Below are positions 1 through 8,978 of a DNA stretch of 64,000 nucleotides, in pieces. Below the pieces are notes generated by a model. It searched no databases. It was given only the letters and a program-made list of their open reading frames with translations, and was not told the origin of the DNA. The translations under genes were made by a program, and so were the position numbers. The stretch comes from Cellvibrio sp. pealriver. Lineage in GTDB: Bacteria > Pseudomonadota > Gammaproteobacteria > Pseudomonadales > Cellvibrionaceae. Each line of letters starts with the position of its first letter. Position 1 is the first letter of the stretch. Location of the stretch: contig NZ_KQ236688.1 in assembly GCF_001183545.1 (NCBI RefSeq), positions 3,236,395-3,300,394 of the forward strand, in the 5' to 3' direction.

Positions 1-1241
1 TCTTCGTCGTGCACCACTGCGGCATTACCAAACATCAGATCCAATTTTAAATTATCAGTAAGGTCAAACTTTCCTGACAACACAACTTGTTCGAATTCGG
101 TATCACTGAATTGGCCACGGCTTTCTACGCGCGGGGTAACACCGGTAAATTCACCGGCAATCGCAACGCGGCCAGCGTCATCCAACACAATATTGGTGGG
201 CGTGATGGATGCAAAGGTATTGCGGAATTGCGCAAAGAAATTGTATGAAGAGACGGACGTTTTCAGATCGGATTTCAAATAATCCAACGTAAATTCCATG
301 CGATCAGTTGGTCTGAACTGGAATGAACCTGTTACACCGGTACGCTCCTGATCAGTGTTGAATGAATCCATACGCGGTAAACGCGGGAACAACATGTAAT
401 CGAGTTTTTCATTGGCGAATTTTGCGCTGGTTTGATCGAGATCAGGATAGTTAGCTAGCGGATCTGGAGTACCACCACTGATAGCAACTGTAGAATCATT
501 GCCAACAAAACTTCTGTTGGAGTTATCAAAAGCCGATGTCCAGCGCACGCTGCCAAAACCTTCCTGACGAATATTGCGCTCGGATTGTGCAAAACTCACT
601 AACACACCCAACTTATCATCCGCGAATGTATTGCTAAACATACCGACTACACGCGGGTCATCTTCACCGGTCAGGTTATCAACGGCCATTGATCCGCCAA
701 CAACGGCATGCAAGCCCGGATTATCAAAAGGCTTGGCAGAATAAAGCTCAACTGTAGAAGCAAGGCCACCTTCTTCCAGTGAGCCTTTGGCCGATTTATT
801 CAACACAATTTTATTAAATAATTCTGATGCAAACACGTTGAAGTCAAACGAGCGACCGCGATTCACGCCGCCAGAGGAGTCAAGACCACCGGTGCTTGAT
901 GGTACTTCCATTCCATTTAAAGTTGTTGCAGAAAAACCGGGGCCAAGACCACGCACGGTAATATTGCGCCCTTCACCGCCTTCGCGGGTAATCGCAACAC
1001 CGGGAACGCGCTGTAAAGATTCAGCGAGGTTAAGGTCGGGCATTTTGCCCATGTCTTCTGCGACAATTGCATCGACATTGTTGGCCGAGTTGCGCTTGGT
1101 ATTCAGCGCATTTGCCAAGCTGGCGCGGAAACTACCGGTCACGATAACTTCCTCAACCTCGGAGTCCTGAGCATAACTGGTGACGGGGATCATGCTGGCT
1201 GCAATAGCAAACACAAGCGGGTTAACTGCAAACTTTTTCAT
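1..1241 (-). CDS. TonB-dependent receptor, N-terminal part (gene runs off the left edge)
   Basis: This is the first ~413 codons of an outer-membrane TonB-dependent receptor; the C-terminal barrel lies outside the window. The ATG at 1241 follows a GGAGAG ribosome-binding site. The protein starts with a signal peptide (MKKFAVNPLVFAIAASMIPV, ending near TSYAQ), then a TonB-box-like EEVIVTG and a plug domain with the VDAIVAEDMGKMPDLNLAES and ESLQRVPGVAITREGG signatures of the Xanthomonas/Caulobacter-type receptors. By family these import oligosaccharides or other large nutrients across the outer membrane using TonB energy. The substrate cannot be read from the sequence. The gene is oriented away from the LysR gene at 1884-2786. 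Family confident; substrate unknown. Confidence 0.93.
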   Translation of the reverse strand, partial: MKKFAVNPLVFAIAASMIPVTSYAQDSEVEEVIVTGSFRASLANALNTKRNSANNVDAIVAEDMGKMPDLNLAESLQRVPGVAITREGGEGRNITVRGLGPGFSATTLNGMEVPSSTGGLDSSGGVNRGRSFDFNVFASELFNKIVLNKSAKGSLEEGGLASTVELYSAKPFDNPGLHAVVGGSMAVDNLTGEDDPRVVGMFSNTFADDKLGVLVSFAQSERNIRQEGFGSVRWTSAFDNSNRSFVGNDSTVAISGGTPDPLANYPDLDQTSAKFANEKLDYMLFPRLPRMDSFNTDQERTGVTGSFQFRPTDRMEFTLDYLKSDLKTSVSSYNFFAQFRNTFASITPTNIVLDDAGRVAIAGEFTGVTPRVESRGQFSDTEFEQVVLSGKFDLTDNLKLDLMFGNAAVVHDE

Positions 1242-1597
1242 AGAGCTCTCCATTATTATTACCTGACGTTTTTATTAATTAGCAAATCGGTTTGAGTGTC
1301 GTTTATTAAACAGAAGTCGTGATCACGCCATTATTCCAAATAACTATTTTAGTTTTAGTGTTTATTGAAATAGATTTTTATGCTGATCAAGCTTCGTTGC
1401 GCAATCCATAGGCCGAAGTCATTACACATTGCCGATATGCAATTTTTATAACGTTGTATTAATAATTTTTTTATTTGCTTTCTATTAAAAGTTTTTTAAT
1501 TTTCAATTTATAAAAATTATTTTTTTAAAAAATTTGTAACCGCTTTTATAAAATTCTAGTGCTATAACACGAGAGAGAAAAATTCACTCATTGCCAA
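1242..1597. other. AT-rich intergenic region upstream of the TonB receptor
   Basis: The stretch is strongly AT-rich, especially 1440-1560, with runs of A and T, and contains no convincing reading frame. It must hold the promoter of the minus-strand receptor gene, but I could not fix -35/-10 boxes or an operator with confidence. Confidence 0.5.
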
Positions 1598-1599
1598 AC

Positions 1600-1631
1600 A
1601 AAAAACCTGCGCCCCGTTAAAGAAGCGCAGG
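1600..1631 (-). terminator. Rho-independent terminator (minus strand)
   Basis: Read on the minus strand, a 7-bp stem CCTGCGC / GCGCAGG (1625-1631 with 1606-1612) encloses a 12-nt loop and is followed by six T residues (1600-1605). It would end transcripts from the LysR gene, or a small RNA upstream of it. Confidence 0.75.
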
Positions 1632-1883
1632 AATTACGCTATGAGTGTAACTAAGGCAAACAACAATCACGACCTTTCCGGACGAAGTAGAACCAGCTAG
1701 CCGAACCAGAGTGACCGACGGAATCGCGATACCTTGCGGTGAAAGCCCTGTGAAACTTGCACCTGATCGCAAATCAGTTGGTTCGATTTTGCGAGCTAAT
1801 CATATACAAATCAAACCAATTGCTATTCACACCTATTTAATTTGTGTATCAAAACTGCCCAATACCACTGTGCAAACTGGCTA
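1632..1883 (-). other. Unexplained 250-bp gap between LysR gene and its terminator
   Basis: The interval is richer in GC than the DNA to its left and ends at the terminator at 1600-1631. Read on the minus strand it holds short hairpin-capable segments and one short open frame (about 30 codons, ending CCLP-stop near 1650) with no start or ribosome-binding site. It could be a small RNA or simply a long 3' untranslated region. I recognise no known RNA family. Confidence 0.25.
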
Positions 1884-2786
1884 TCAATCCATCAATTCCG
1901 CCATAAACCCGGGCAACACCTCTTGCAATAAGGTCTCCAGCGCGGGGTTGTGGTTATCTTTACGATAGCTATAGGCCATTTGCACTGGTTTGGCTGGATG
2001 GGTTAACACTTTGCGCAACAGTAACCCTTCAAAGTGGAGGCTGCAGGCAGATTTGGGGATTAGCGCGACACCGATTCCGGACTTCACCAAGGCCAACATG
2101 GTATGGATTTGCGCCACATATTCCACAATCTGCGGCAACACCTCGGCTTGCAGGAAACAACCGGATAACAAATCGTGGAAATAGCGCGCTTCGTAGGGGG
2201 AATACATCAAAAAAGGTTTTTCATGCAGGCAGTCCAAGCCCGGCTGCTCCGGCCAATGATCAGCCTCTTGCCGGGGAATCGCCAAATAGAGTTCTTCACT
2301 GCCAAGCAGCGCAGTCTCCAGCTCACCTTCGTGGTTATGCGGGCGCACCAGACCTATATCCAGCACACCGGAATGGAGCGCTTCCAACTGTGCACCTGTC
2401 ACCAACTCTTTGAGTGTCAGCGAGACATCCGGTGCCAGCTCGCGCAAGTGGCGCACAATTTCCGGAAGCAATTTATAGCCAAAAGAGGCGGTAAAACCGA
2501 TCGACAGGGAGCCTTTTTCACCTTTTGCATTGCGCCTTGCAGTGGCGGCCGCTTCTTCGGCCATCCGCAAAATACGTGCAGCATCAGGGAAAAATGCCTT
2601 GCCTGCCGCGGTTAAACGCACGGTGCGGCTGGTACGTTCCAGCAGTTGTACGCCAATTTGATGCTCCAGCAGACGTATCTGCCGGCTCAGCGGTGGTTGG
2701 GTCATATTGAGCCGCTCAGCTGCGCGACTGAAGTGCAATTCCTCGGCAACTGCTACAAAGCAGCGCAACTGGCTTATCTCAAACAT
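1884..2786 (-). CDS. LysR-family transcriptional regulator
   Basis: A 300-residue DNA-binding regulator of the LysR type. The N-terminal winged helix (residues 1-60) carries the classic signature with LHFSRAAERLNMTQPPLSRQ, followed by the linker helix and a periplasmic-binding-protein-like effector domain from about residue 90. The length is normal for the family. It lies on the same strand as, and 97 bp downstream of, the ABC transporter at 2884, and no divergent target gene is adjacent, so its regulon is unknown. The N-terminal sequence resembles the CatR/BenM type regulators of aromatic catabolism, but this is a loose resemblance. The terminator at 1600-1631 probably ends the transcript. 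Confidence 0.93.
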   Translation of the reverse strand: MFEISQLRCFVAVAEELHFSRAAERLNMTQPPLSRQIRLLEHQIGVQLLERTSRTVRLTAAGKAFFPDAARILRMAEEAAATARRNAKGEKGSLSIGFTASFGYKLLPEIVRHLRELAPDVSLTLKELVTGAQLEALHSGVLDIGLVRPHNHEGELETALLGSEELYLAIPRQEADHWPEQPGLDCLHEKPFLMYSPYEARYFHDLLSGCFLQAEVLPQIVEYVAQIHTMLALVKSGIGVALIPKSACSLHFEGLLLRKVLTHPAKPVQMAYSYRKDNHNPALETLLQEVLPGFMAELMD

Positions 2787-2883
2787 CTATTCATCATCCG
2801 CATCAATCACAAAACACCAATTCCTTAATGATATTAGATGACCACTGCAGATGCGCGAATATCGCCAGTAAATTTATCAGCGG

Positions 2884-4632
2884 CTAAGGCTCCCGTTGAA
2901 ACTGCAATCGTGCAAGCTGCTGATATAACTCACTGCTGGCAAGCAATGCCTGATGGGTTCCGCTGGCGACAATATTCCCCTGCTGTAACACCAAAATTTT
3001 ATCGGCATTCACGACCGTCGATAAACGATGGGCAATCATGATCGTTGTCCGGTTCTGCATCAGCGTTTCCAGGGCTTGCTGTACTTTTTGCTCGCTGTTG
3101 GAATCCAGTGCGCTGGTTGCTTCATCCAACAACAAGATTGGGCGGTCAGCGAGAATTGCGCGCGCAATTGCAATGCGCTGCTTTTGCCCACCCGATAAAC
3201 GTACGCCGCGCTCACCCAGAAAACTGTCCAAGCCTTCCGGCAACTGCGCGATAAATTCCATTGCAAATGCCGCTTCGCAGGCGGCGATTACTTCGGCATC
3301 GGTGGCATCTGGCCGCGCGTAGCGCAGGTTATCGCGCAGGCTTGCGGCAAAAATCACCGGATCTTGTGGTACCACGGCAATGTGCGAGCGCAGTGCGTGA
3401 ATATCGGCTTCTTTGATATTGATGCCATCCAGCAAAATCTCGCCCGCTTGAGGGTCGTAAAATCGCTGCAGCAATTGGAATACGGTAGTTTTTCCTGCGC
3501 CCGATTGCCCGACCAGCGCAATTTTTTCGCCGGGATTAATCTGTAAATCAAACCCGGTAAATACCGGCGTATCGGGGCGCGATGGGTAGGCGAAGTTAAT
3601 GCCGCGCATGCTGATCTCACCCCGCACTTTTCCGGGAAATACCAGCGGATGCGGCGCTTGCGGTAAACTGGATTGCGTTGCCAACAACTCAACCAATCGC
3701 TCAGTAGCACCTGCTGCACGCTGCACATCGCCAATCACTTCAGAAATAGTGCCCATCGCACTGGCAACAATCACGGCATAAAAAATAAATGCCGATAACT
3801 CACCGGCACTAATCGCACCGCTGAGCACATCGTGCCCGCCCACCCATAAAATCAGTGCGATGGCGCTGAACACCAAGGTGATAACTGCCACCACCAATAA
3901 CGCGCGTTGGCGAATGCGTTTGATGCCGGTTGCGAATGTCGATTCAACCCGCTCATTGAATTCACGTACCGATTCCGCCTCATGCCCGTAAGCTTGCACT
4001 GTGCGAATCTCATGGATCACTTCATCGGTGTAGGCACCAACATCGGCAACCGAATCCTGGGTCGCACGCGCCAATTTACGCACACGCCGCCCGAACATAA
4101 TAATCGGCACCAATACAAACGGAATCGCCAGCAATACCAACAGCGTCAATTTCAAACTGGTGATGGCCAACATCACCAACCCACCTAACAACAGCAGCGC
4201 ATTGCGCAACGCCATGGACACACTGGAGCCAATAACCGTCTCCAACTGAGTGGTGTCATTGGTCAAGCGCGATAGCACATCGCCAGTGCGGTTCTGCTCA
4301 AAAAACTCTGGCGATAGGGTTAATAAATGCGAGAACACATTGCGGCGTAAATCCGCCGTGATGCGCTCACCCAACCAGGACACCAGATAAAAACGCGCGT
4401 AGGTGGCCACCGCCATCACCAGAATCACAACCAACGTGCCCAATAACGCGTAGTTGAGCCACTGTGCGCTCCCCGCCACAAAACCTTTATCGATCACCTG
4501 CCGCAAGCCTTGGCCAATCAGCAGCACCGACACGGCAGCAACCAGTAGCGCGATAAACGCAAACACAATGCGCAAACGGTAAGGGCGAAGCAAATCCAGC
4601 AGGATTTGGCGGCGGGAGAGCGGATGAGTCAT
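2884..4632 (-). CDS. ABC exporter half-transporter, MsbA-related (permease-ATPase fusion)
   Basis: A 582-residue inner-membrane exporter with a six-helix transmembrane domain (about residues 15-320) fused to an ATPase. The ATPase shows Walker A GQSGAGKTT near residue 374, the signature LSGGQKQRIAIARAI near 476, Walker B ILLLDEATSALD near 498 and an H-loop AHRLST. It should work as a homodimer. It resembles the MsbA-related exporters of proteobacteria; the substrate (lipid, peptide or drug) is not visible. I chose the ATG at 4632, which begins MTHPLSRRQ, over an upstream in-frame start at 4689 whose extra 19 residues are not family-like. Confidence 0.9.
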   Translation of the reverse strand: MTHPLSRRQILLDLLRPYRLRIVFAFIALLVAAVSVLLIGQGLRQVIDKGFVAGSAQWLNYALLGTLVVILVMAVATYARFYLVSWLGERITADLRRNVFSHLLTLSPEFFEQNRTGDVLSRLTNDTTQLETVIGSSVSMALRNALLLLGGLVMLAITSLKLTLLVLLAIPFVLVPIIMFGRRVRKLARATQDSVADVGAYTDEVIHEIRTVQAYGHEAESVREFNERVESTFATGIKRIRQRALLVVAVITLVFSAIALILWVGGHDVLSGAISAGELSAFIFYAVIVASAMGTISEVIGDVQRAAGATERLVELLATQSSLPQAPHPLVFPGKVRGEISMRGINFAYPSRPDTPVFTGFDLQINPGEKIALVGQSGAGKTTVFQLLQRFYDPQAGEILLDGINIKEADIHALRSHIAVVPQDPVIFAASLRDNLRYARPDATDAEVIAACEAAFAMEFIAQLPEGLDSFLGERGVRLSGGQKQRIAIARAILADRPILLLDEATSALDSNSEQKVQQALETLMQNRTTIMIAHRLSTVVNADKILVLQQGNIVASGTHQALLASSELYQQLARLQFQREP

Positions 4633-4768
4633 AACTGTTCCGAAAGAGTGAAGTACAGAACAGATTGGGCGATACCCATGTAAAAACAAGCAGGAAGATG
4701 TAAGAGGTGATGTTTGTCAGGTCACTGGCGACAAAAACGACACATCTGCACAAAAAATGCAGGCAATA

Positions 4769-4800
4769 AAAAAGGCGAAATCCGAAGATTTCGCCTTTTT
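4769..4800. terminator. Bidirectional rho-independent terminator
   Basis: A 9-bp stem GGCGAAATC / GATTTCGCC (4774-4782 with 4787-4795) with a CGAA tetraloop is flanked by an A-run on the left and a T-run on the right. It serves the cold-shock gene just upstream on the minus strand. Confidence 0.9.
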
Positions 4801-4845
4801 AGCGTTAACACCAGCGACCTTGGTCGCTAGCAAGCATCTAAATAA

Positions 4846-5055
4846 TTAGATAGCTTGGATGTTTTCAGCTTGTGGGCCCTTTTGGCCTTGGGTAACGGTG
4901 AAGCTAACTTTTTGGCCTTCAGCCAAAGTTTTGAAACCAGTACCAGAGATAGCACTGAAGTGAGCGAATACATCTGGACCAGATTCTTGCTCGATGAAAC
5001 CGAAACCTTTAGCTTCGTTGAACCATTTAACAGTGCCAGTAGTTGTTTTAGACAT
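4846..5055 (-). CDS. Cold-shock protein, CspA family
   Basis: A 69-residue single-domain RNA/DNA chaperone. The RNA-binding motifs are visible as KGFGFI (RNP1) and VFAHF (RNP2), and the start [15 protein letters not shown] is typical of CspA/CspD-type OB folds. It binds single-stranded nucleic acid in the cytoplasm and melts secondary structure. A perfect terminator follows at 4769-4800. The 260 bp upstream contains no gene and is long enough for the extended 5' leader found on many cold-inducible csp mRNAs, but no cold-box was identified. Cold induction is therefore not established from sequence. Confidence 0.96.
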   Translation of the reverse strand: MSKTTTGTVKWFNEAKGFGFIEQESGPDVFAHFSAISGTGFKTLAEGQKVSFTVTQGQKGPQAENIQAI

Positions 5056-5315
5056 AGTATTACCTATTAATACAAAAGTAAGTGTACCCCGAAGGGTGGT
5101 TTGTGCTGGAAATGTGGGAATTACTTATGTAAACAGGACGAAATACTACGTAGGAACTTCGAAATGTGGTGCATAAATATTAGACGTACTTTCAAGCTAA
5201 GACTCAGTTTACACGCCTTTATACTAATGTCAATCAAAGGGATTTTAACCTGCAGCCAGACCTTCGGAATATAATTGGATACTTCCAATCCTTTTGAGAT
5301 AAATGAAGACCTGCT

Positions 5316-5783
5316 ATGTCATCCCTACGCCTGCACTGCCGTTTATACACGCGCCTCTCACTGCTGCTGTTATCCCTCTGCATCGCCTGCCACAGTTGGG
5401 CGCAAGAAGGGGGCTTCACCCTTGCTGACTGGCCCAACACCCAAAGCACACTTAAGCCCATGTATGTCAAAGCGATTATGGAGCAAGCCGGGGTACATAA
5501 GGTGAGCTTCCAGAAAACGGCTGATTTTTATGTCGCGGAACTGGATAAATTTGCCGCCTTTGCACAAGACAAAAATTATTCGCCTTATTTAAAGACCTCG
5601 GTTGCGCAAAACCTTGCGACGATTGCGGTCATCCATTGCGATTGGAATAACGGTGTCGCGCCATGGGAATTTGCACAAACCTATTTAGGCGATAAGCAAT
5701 TAGAACTTTTAAATCCACTTTATAGCGATGCTATAACCAAACTCAAAAATAATTGCGACGATAACACCACAAGCATGCAATGA
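5316..5783 (+). CDS. Secreted protein of unknown function
   Basis: A 155-residue protein I do not recognise. It starts with a positively charged stretch and a hydrophobic core rich in Leu (about residues 10-28) ending CIACHSWAQ, so it is very likely exported to the periplasm by Sec. The mature part is mainly helical in appearance, with the recurring theme of a small helper protein: two cysteines (in IHCDWNNG and NNCDDN) may form a disulfide. It stands alone between the cold-shock gene and the MFS pump. The start is supported only by a weak GAAG about 8 nt upstream. Confidence 0.7.
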   Translation: MSSLRLHCRLYTRLSLLLLSLCIACHSWAQEGGFTLADWPNTQSTLKPMYVKAIMEQAGVHKVSFQKTADFYVAELDKFAAFAQDKNYSPYLKTSVAQNLATIAVIHCDWNNGVAPWEFAQTYLGDKQLELLNPLYSDAITKLKNNCDDNTTSMQ

Positions 5784-5892
5784 TCGAATTTTTCGTTGAT
5801 TCGCACCTTCGTTGACCCATCGTTTTAATACAGGCAGATGCGTAAACTAAAACCACATTCTTACGCTTGATCGCAAATACCTGTGTTTTTCC

Positions 5893-7083
5893 ATGACCAA
5901 AGAAACCCATCCGTTTTTAATTGTTTTACTCGCTGCCGTGATCGCCACCACACCGCTTGCTGTGGATATGTATTTACCGGCGATGCCCGATATTGCGCGC
6001 GATTTGGATGCACACATCGGCAGCGTGCAGCAATCGCTCAGCATTTTTCTCGCCGCCTATGGCGTGGGTATGTTGTTATTCGGCCCGCTCGCCGATTCAC
6101 TCGGGCGCAGGCCATTAGCGATTTTTGGTTTGACCGGTTTTACGCTGTGCAGTATCGCACTCGCGTTTGTCGATAACATTCATCACTTTTTATTGTTGCG
6201 TGCACTGCAAGCATTTTGCGGCGCAGCGGCGACGGTTGTTGTGCCTGGCCTGGTGCGACACTTGTATCAGGAACACACCGCCAAAGGCATGTCGTATTTA
6301 TCCATGATCATGATGCTTGCACCATTGCTGGCACCCAGCATCGGCAGCGCTATTTTATGGGTGAGCGAGTGGCACAGTATTTTTATCGTATTGGCACTTT
6401 ACGGTGCGTTGATTTTTGCCTTCGTGTGGAAATGGTTGCCGGAAATCAGCCAACCCATTAATGACTCACCCAAGGTTACTGGCAATTTTTTTAGCGGTTA
6501 TAAAGTGGTGTTTTCCAACAGCCAGGCACGCCCGTTAATTGCCAGCATGATGTTTGGCTCATTTGCGTTCTTTTGTTTTATTACTGCCGTGTCGTTTGTG
6601 TATATCGATTATTTTGGCGTAAGCGAGCAAATGTTCAGCGTGTTGTTTGGTGTGAATGTTATCTGCCTGATTATTGCAAACTTTATTAACAGTCGCGTGG
6701 TGACACGCTTTGGTTCACTGCACATGTTGCGCATAGGTATTGCACTTGCATTGGTCAGCGCGCTGTTGCTGTGCGGATTTAATTTTTTTGGACTGAACAT
6801 TTGGTTCAGTGTATTCAGTATCGCACCGCTGATGGCAGGTCTGACCTTGGCATCTACCAATACCGATGCGCTGGTGCTGATGAAGTTCCCGCACAACTCC
6901 GGCACTGCAACAGCAGTGATGGGCACATTGCGTTTTGGCAGCGGCGCATTTGCCGGGCCGCTGCTTGCATTTTTTTATACGGGTACCGCCATGCCTTTTT
7001 CACTGTTGATGTTGGCCGGTGTGTTGGGCGTGATTATTTGCCAAGTCTGGTTTTTTTACACATCACGCTACGAAAAAAAATAA
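5893..7083 (+). CDS. MFS multidrug transporter, Bcr/CflA family
   Basis: A 396-residue proton-driven efflux pump of the inner membrane with twelve predicted membrane helices. The first helices contain the family's AVDMYLPAMPDIARDL segment, and the helix 2-3 loop has the MFS signature GPLADSLGRRPLAIFG. Bcr/CflA members export bicyclomycin, chloramphenicol, sulfonamides or cysteine; which one applies here is unknown. It converges with the ABC transporter gene, the two stop codons being only 4 nt apart with no terminator between them. No obvious Shine-Dalgarno precedes the ATG. Confidence 0.92.
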   Translation: MTKETHPFLIVLLAAVIATTPLAVDMYLPAMPDIARDLDAHIGSVQQSLSIFLAAYGVGMLLFGPLADSLGRRPLAIFGLTGFTLCSIALAFVDNIHHFLLLRALQAFCGAAATVVVPGLVRHLYQEHTAKGMSYLSMIMMLAPLLAPSIGSAILWVSEWHSIFIVLALYGALIFAFVWKWLPEISQPINDSPKVTGNFFSGYKVVFSNSQARPLIASMMFGSFAFFCFITAVSFVYIDYFGVSEQMFSVLFGVNVICLIIANFINSRVVTRFGSLHMLRIGIALALVSALLLCGFNFFGLNIWFSVFSIAPLMAGLTLASTNTDALVLMKFPHNSGTATAVMGTLRFGSGAFAGPLLAFFYTGTAMPFSLLMLAGVLGVIICQVWFFYTSRYEKK

Positions 7084-7087
7084 ACCA

Positions 7088-8905
7088 TTAATCTTCAGCT
7101 TCTTGCAATTGCATCGCCCACATCTGCGCGTATTTTCCTTGTAGTGCCAACAATTCACTGTGAGTGCCTTGCTCAACTACGCTACCTGCATCTAATACAA
7201 TTATTTGGTCGGCATTAATAACGGTTGACAGGCGATGCGCAATAACCAACGTGGTGTGGCCACTTGCCACTTCATCCATAGCGGCAAGAATGGCTGCTTC
7301 TGAATTGGAATCCAGTGCGCTGGTGGCCTCATCAAAAATTAGAATCGGCGAGCCTTTTAATAATACCCGCGCAATCGCAATGCGCTGTTTTTCACCGCCA
7401 GACACTTTTAAGCCGCGCTCGCCAACAAGCGTTTTATCGCCCTGCGGCAAACTGTGAATAAAATGTTCGAGATGCGCCATTTTAATTGCGCGGTCAATTT
7501 GCTCATCGCTCGCGTGTGGATTACCGTAGGCAATGTTGTCGCGGATGCTGGTGTTAAACAGCACGGTATCTTGCGGCACTATGGCGATGGCGCGACGTAA
7601 ACTCTCCAGCGTTACCTTGCGAATATCCTGTCCATCAATCTGGATACTGCCGGAATTAATATCGTAAAAACGGTATAACAGGCGGGAGAGCGTGCTTTTA
7701 CCTGCACCCGATGAACCCACAATAGCTATTTTTTTTCCCGCCTGAATATGCAAATCAAACTGCTTTAAAATTGGGCGCTCGGCGTGATAACCAAATTCAA
7801 CTTGCTGGAAATGGATTGCACCTTTATTCACCTGTAACGGCTGTGCATCACTGGCATCACTGATTGCCGGATTGCGTTTTAATAACGCCAGCATATTTTC
7901 CAAATCGGTCAGCGAACGGCGAATTTCGCGGTACACAAAGCCGAGGAAATTGAGCGGAATAAATAATTGGATCATATAGGCGTTAATCATCGCCAAATCG
8001 CCCAGCGTCATCTCTTTATCGAGCACACTTTGCGCAGCCATCCACATCATGGCGGTCATTGCCAGCGCAATAATCAATGCTTGCCCGGAGTTAAGTGCGA
8101 GTAGTGACATGCGGTTTTTTAATTTGGCGCTTTCCCAATTGGCCAGAAATTTATCGTAGGTTTCCGCTTCGTATTGTTCATTATTGAAATATTTAACCGT
8201 TTCATAATTGAGCAGCGAATCAATTGCGCGCGTGCTAGTGGAGGAGTCGGCCTGATTCGCCTCGCGCACAAATTTATTGCGCCACTCAGTGGTGTAGATG
8301 GTAAACACCACATAAATTGCCACTGCAACCAGCGTGATAACCGCGTACCAAATAGAAAAAGCCGCTGCAAAAATAACGGCTACCATCAGGATTTCAAACA
8401 GGGTAGGAACAATATTGAACATTAAAAAACGCATCAAAAAACTGATGCCATTGGTGCCGCGTTCAATATCGCGGCTAATACCGCCCGTTGCCCGGTCAAG
8501 GTGAAATGCCAACTCCAGTGAATGCAAATGCTGGAATACACGCAAGCCGATTTTGCGCATCGCATGCTCAGTCACACGGCTGAATAATGCATCGCGCACT
8601 TCACCGAAAAACACACTGCCAAAGCGCAAAGCACCGTAAAACAAAATAAAAAAAGCGGGCAATGCAATTTCCGGTGCGATACTGCGGTCAACGCCATCAA
8701 TAATATGTTTGAGCGCCCAAGGCATTACCAGAGTTGCGCCTTTCGCGGCCAGCAGCGCAACAATCGCCAGCACAACGCGACCTTTGAATTCCCACAAATA
8801 CGGCAGCAAATACGCCATGCTCTGGCGCAAATTGACTTTGGTATCCGCAGTGCGGGGTTCGTTATTAGGATGGACTGATAAGCCGGAGGAGTGCATACCG
8901 CGCAT
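7088..8905 (-). CDS. ABC exporter, ATM1/HMT1-type half-transporter
   Basis: A 605-residue permease-ATPase fusion. The transmembrane domain contains hallmarks of the ATM1 branch: LNYETVKYFNNEQYEAETYD and the downstream LFIPLNFLGFVYREIRRSLT. The ATPase has Walker A VGSSGAGKSTL near residue 396, signature VSGGEKQRIAIARVLL near 497, and Walker B ILIFDEATSALD. Known relatives (mitochondrial Atm1, bacterial NaAtm1) export glutathione-linked sulfur or metal conjugates, so heavy-metal or thiol stress defence is a reasonable inference. It is 73 bp downstream of the histidine-kinase gene on the same strand and could be co-transcribed with that system. Confidence 0.9.
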   Translation of the reverse strand: MRGMHSSGLSVHPNNEPRTADTKVNLRQSMAYLLPYLWEFKGRVVLAIVALLAAKGATLVMPWALKHIIDGVDRSIAPEIALPAFFILFYGALRFGSVFFGEVRDALFSRVTEHAMRKIGLRVFQHLHSLELAFHLDRATGGISRDIERGTNGISFLMRFLMFNIVPTLFEILMVAVIFAAAFSIWYAVITLVAVAIYVVFTIYTTEWRNKFVREANQADSSTSTRAIDSLLNYETVKYFNNEQYEAETYDKFLANWESAKLKNRMSLLALNSGQALIIALAMTAMMWMAAQSVLDKEMTLGDLAMINAYMIQLFIPLNFLGFVYREIRRSLTDLENMLALLKRNPAISDASDAQPLQVNKGAIHFQQVEFGYHAERPILKQFDLHIQAGKKIAIVGSSGAGKSTLSRLLYRFYDINSGSIQIDGQDIRKVTLESLRRAIAIVPQDTVLFNTSIRDNIAYGNPHASDEQIDRAIKMAHLEHFIHSLPQGDKTLVGERGLKVSGGEKQRIAIARVLLKGSPILIFDEATSALDSNSEAAILAAMDEVASGHTTLVIAHRLSTVINADQIIVLDAGSVVEQGTHSELLALQGKYAQMWAMQLQEAED

Positions 8906-8978
8906 AGAAAATCTTCTGTGTGTTTGGTGATGTTGTGCCTGAAGCGGCGTTACAACAAACGAATACGCACAGTGTTAA

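Noticed and set aside
1632..1883. Match to SRP RNA (a TCCGGAAAGG stretch)
   Set aside because: Only a short local resemblance; the domain IV hairpin and flanking sequence do not fit.
1711..2710. Plus-strand open frames inside and beside the LysR gene (1711-1968, 2175-2615, 2525-2710)
   Set aside because: They are antisense shadows of a well-defined LysR gene, without ribosome-binding sites or recognisable domains.
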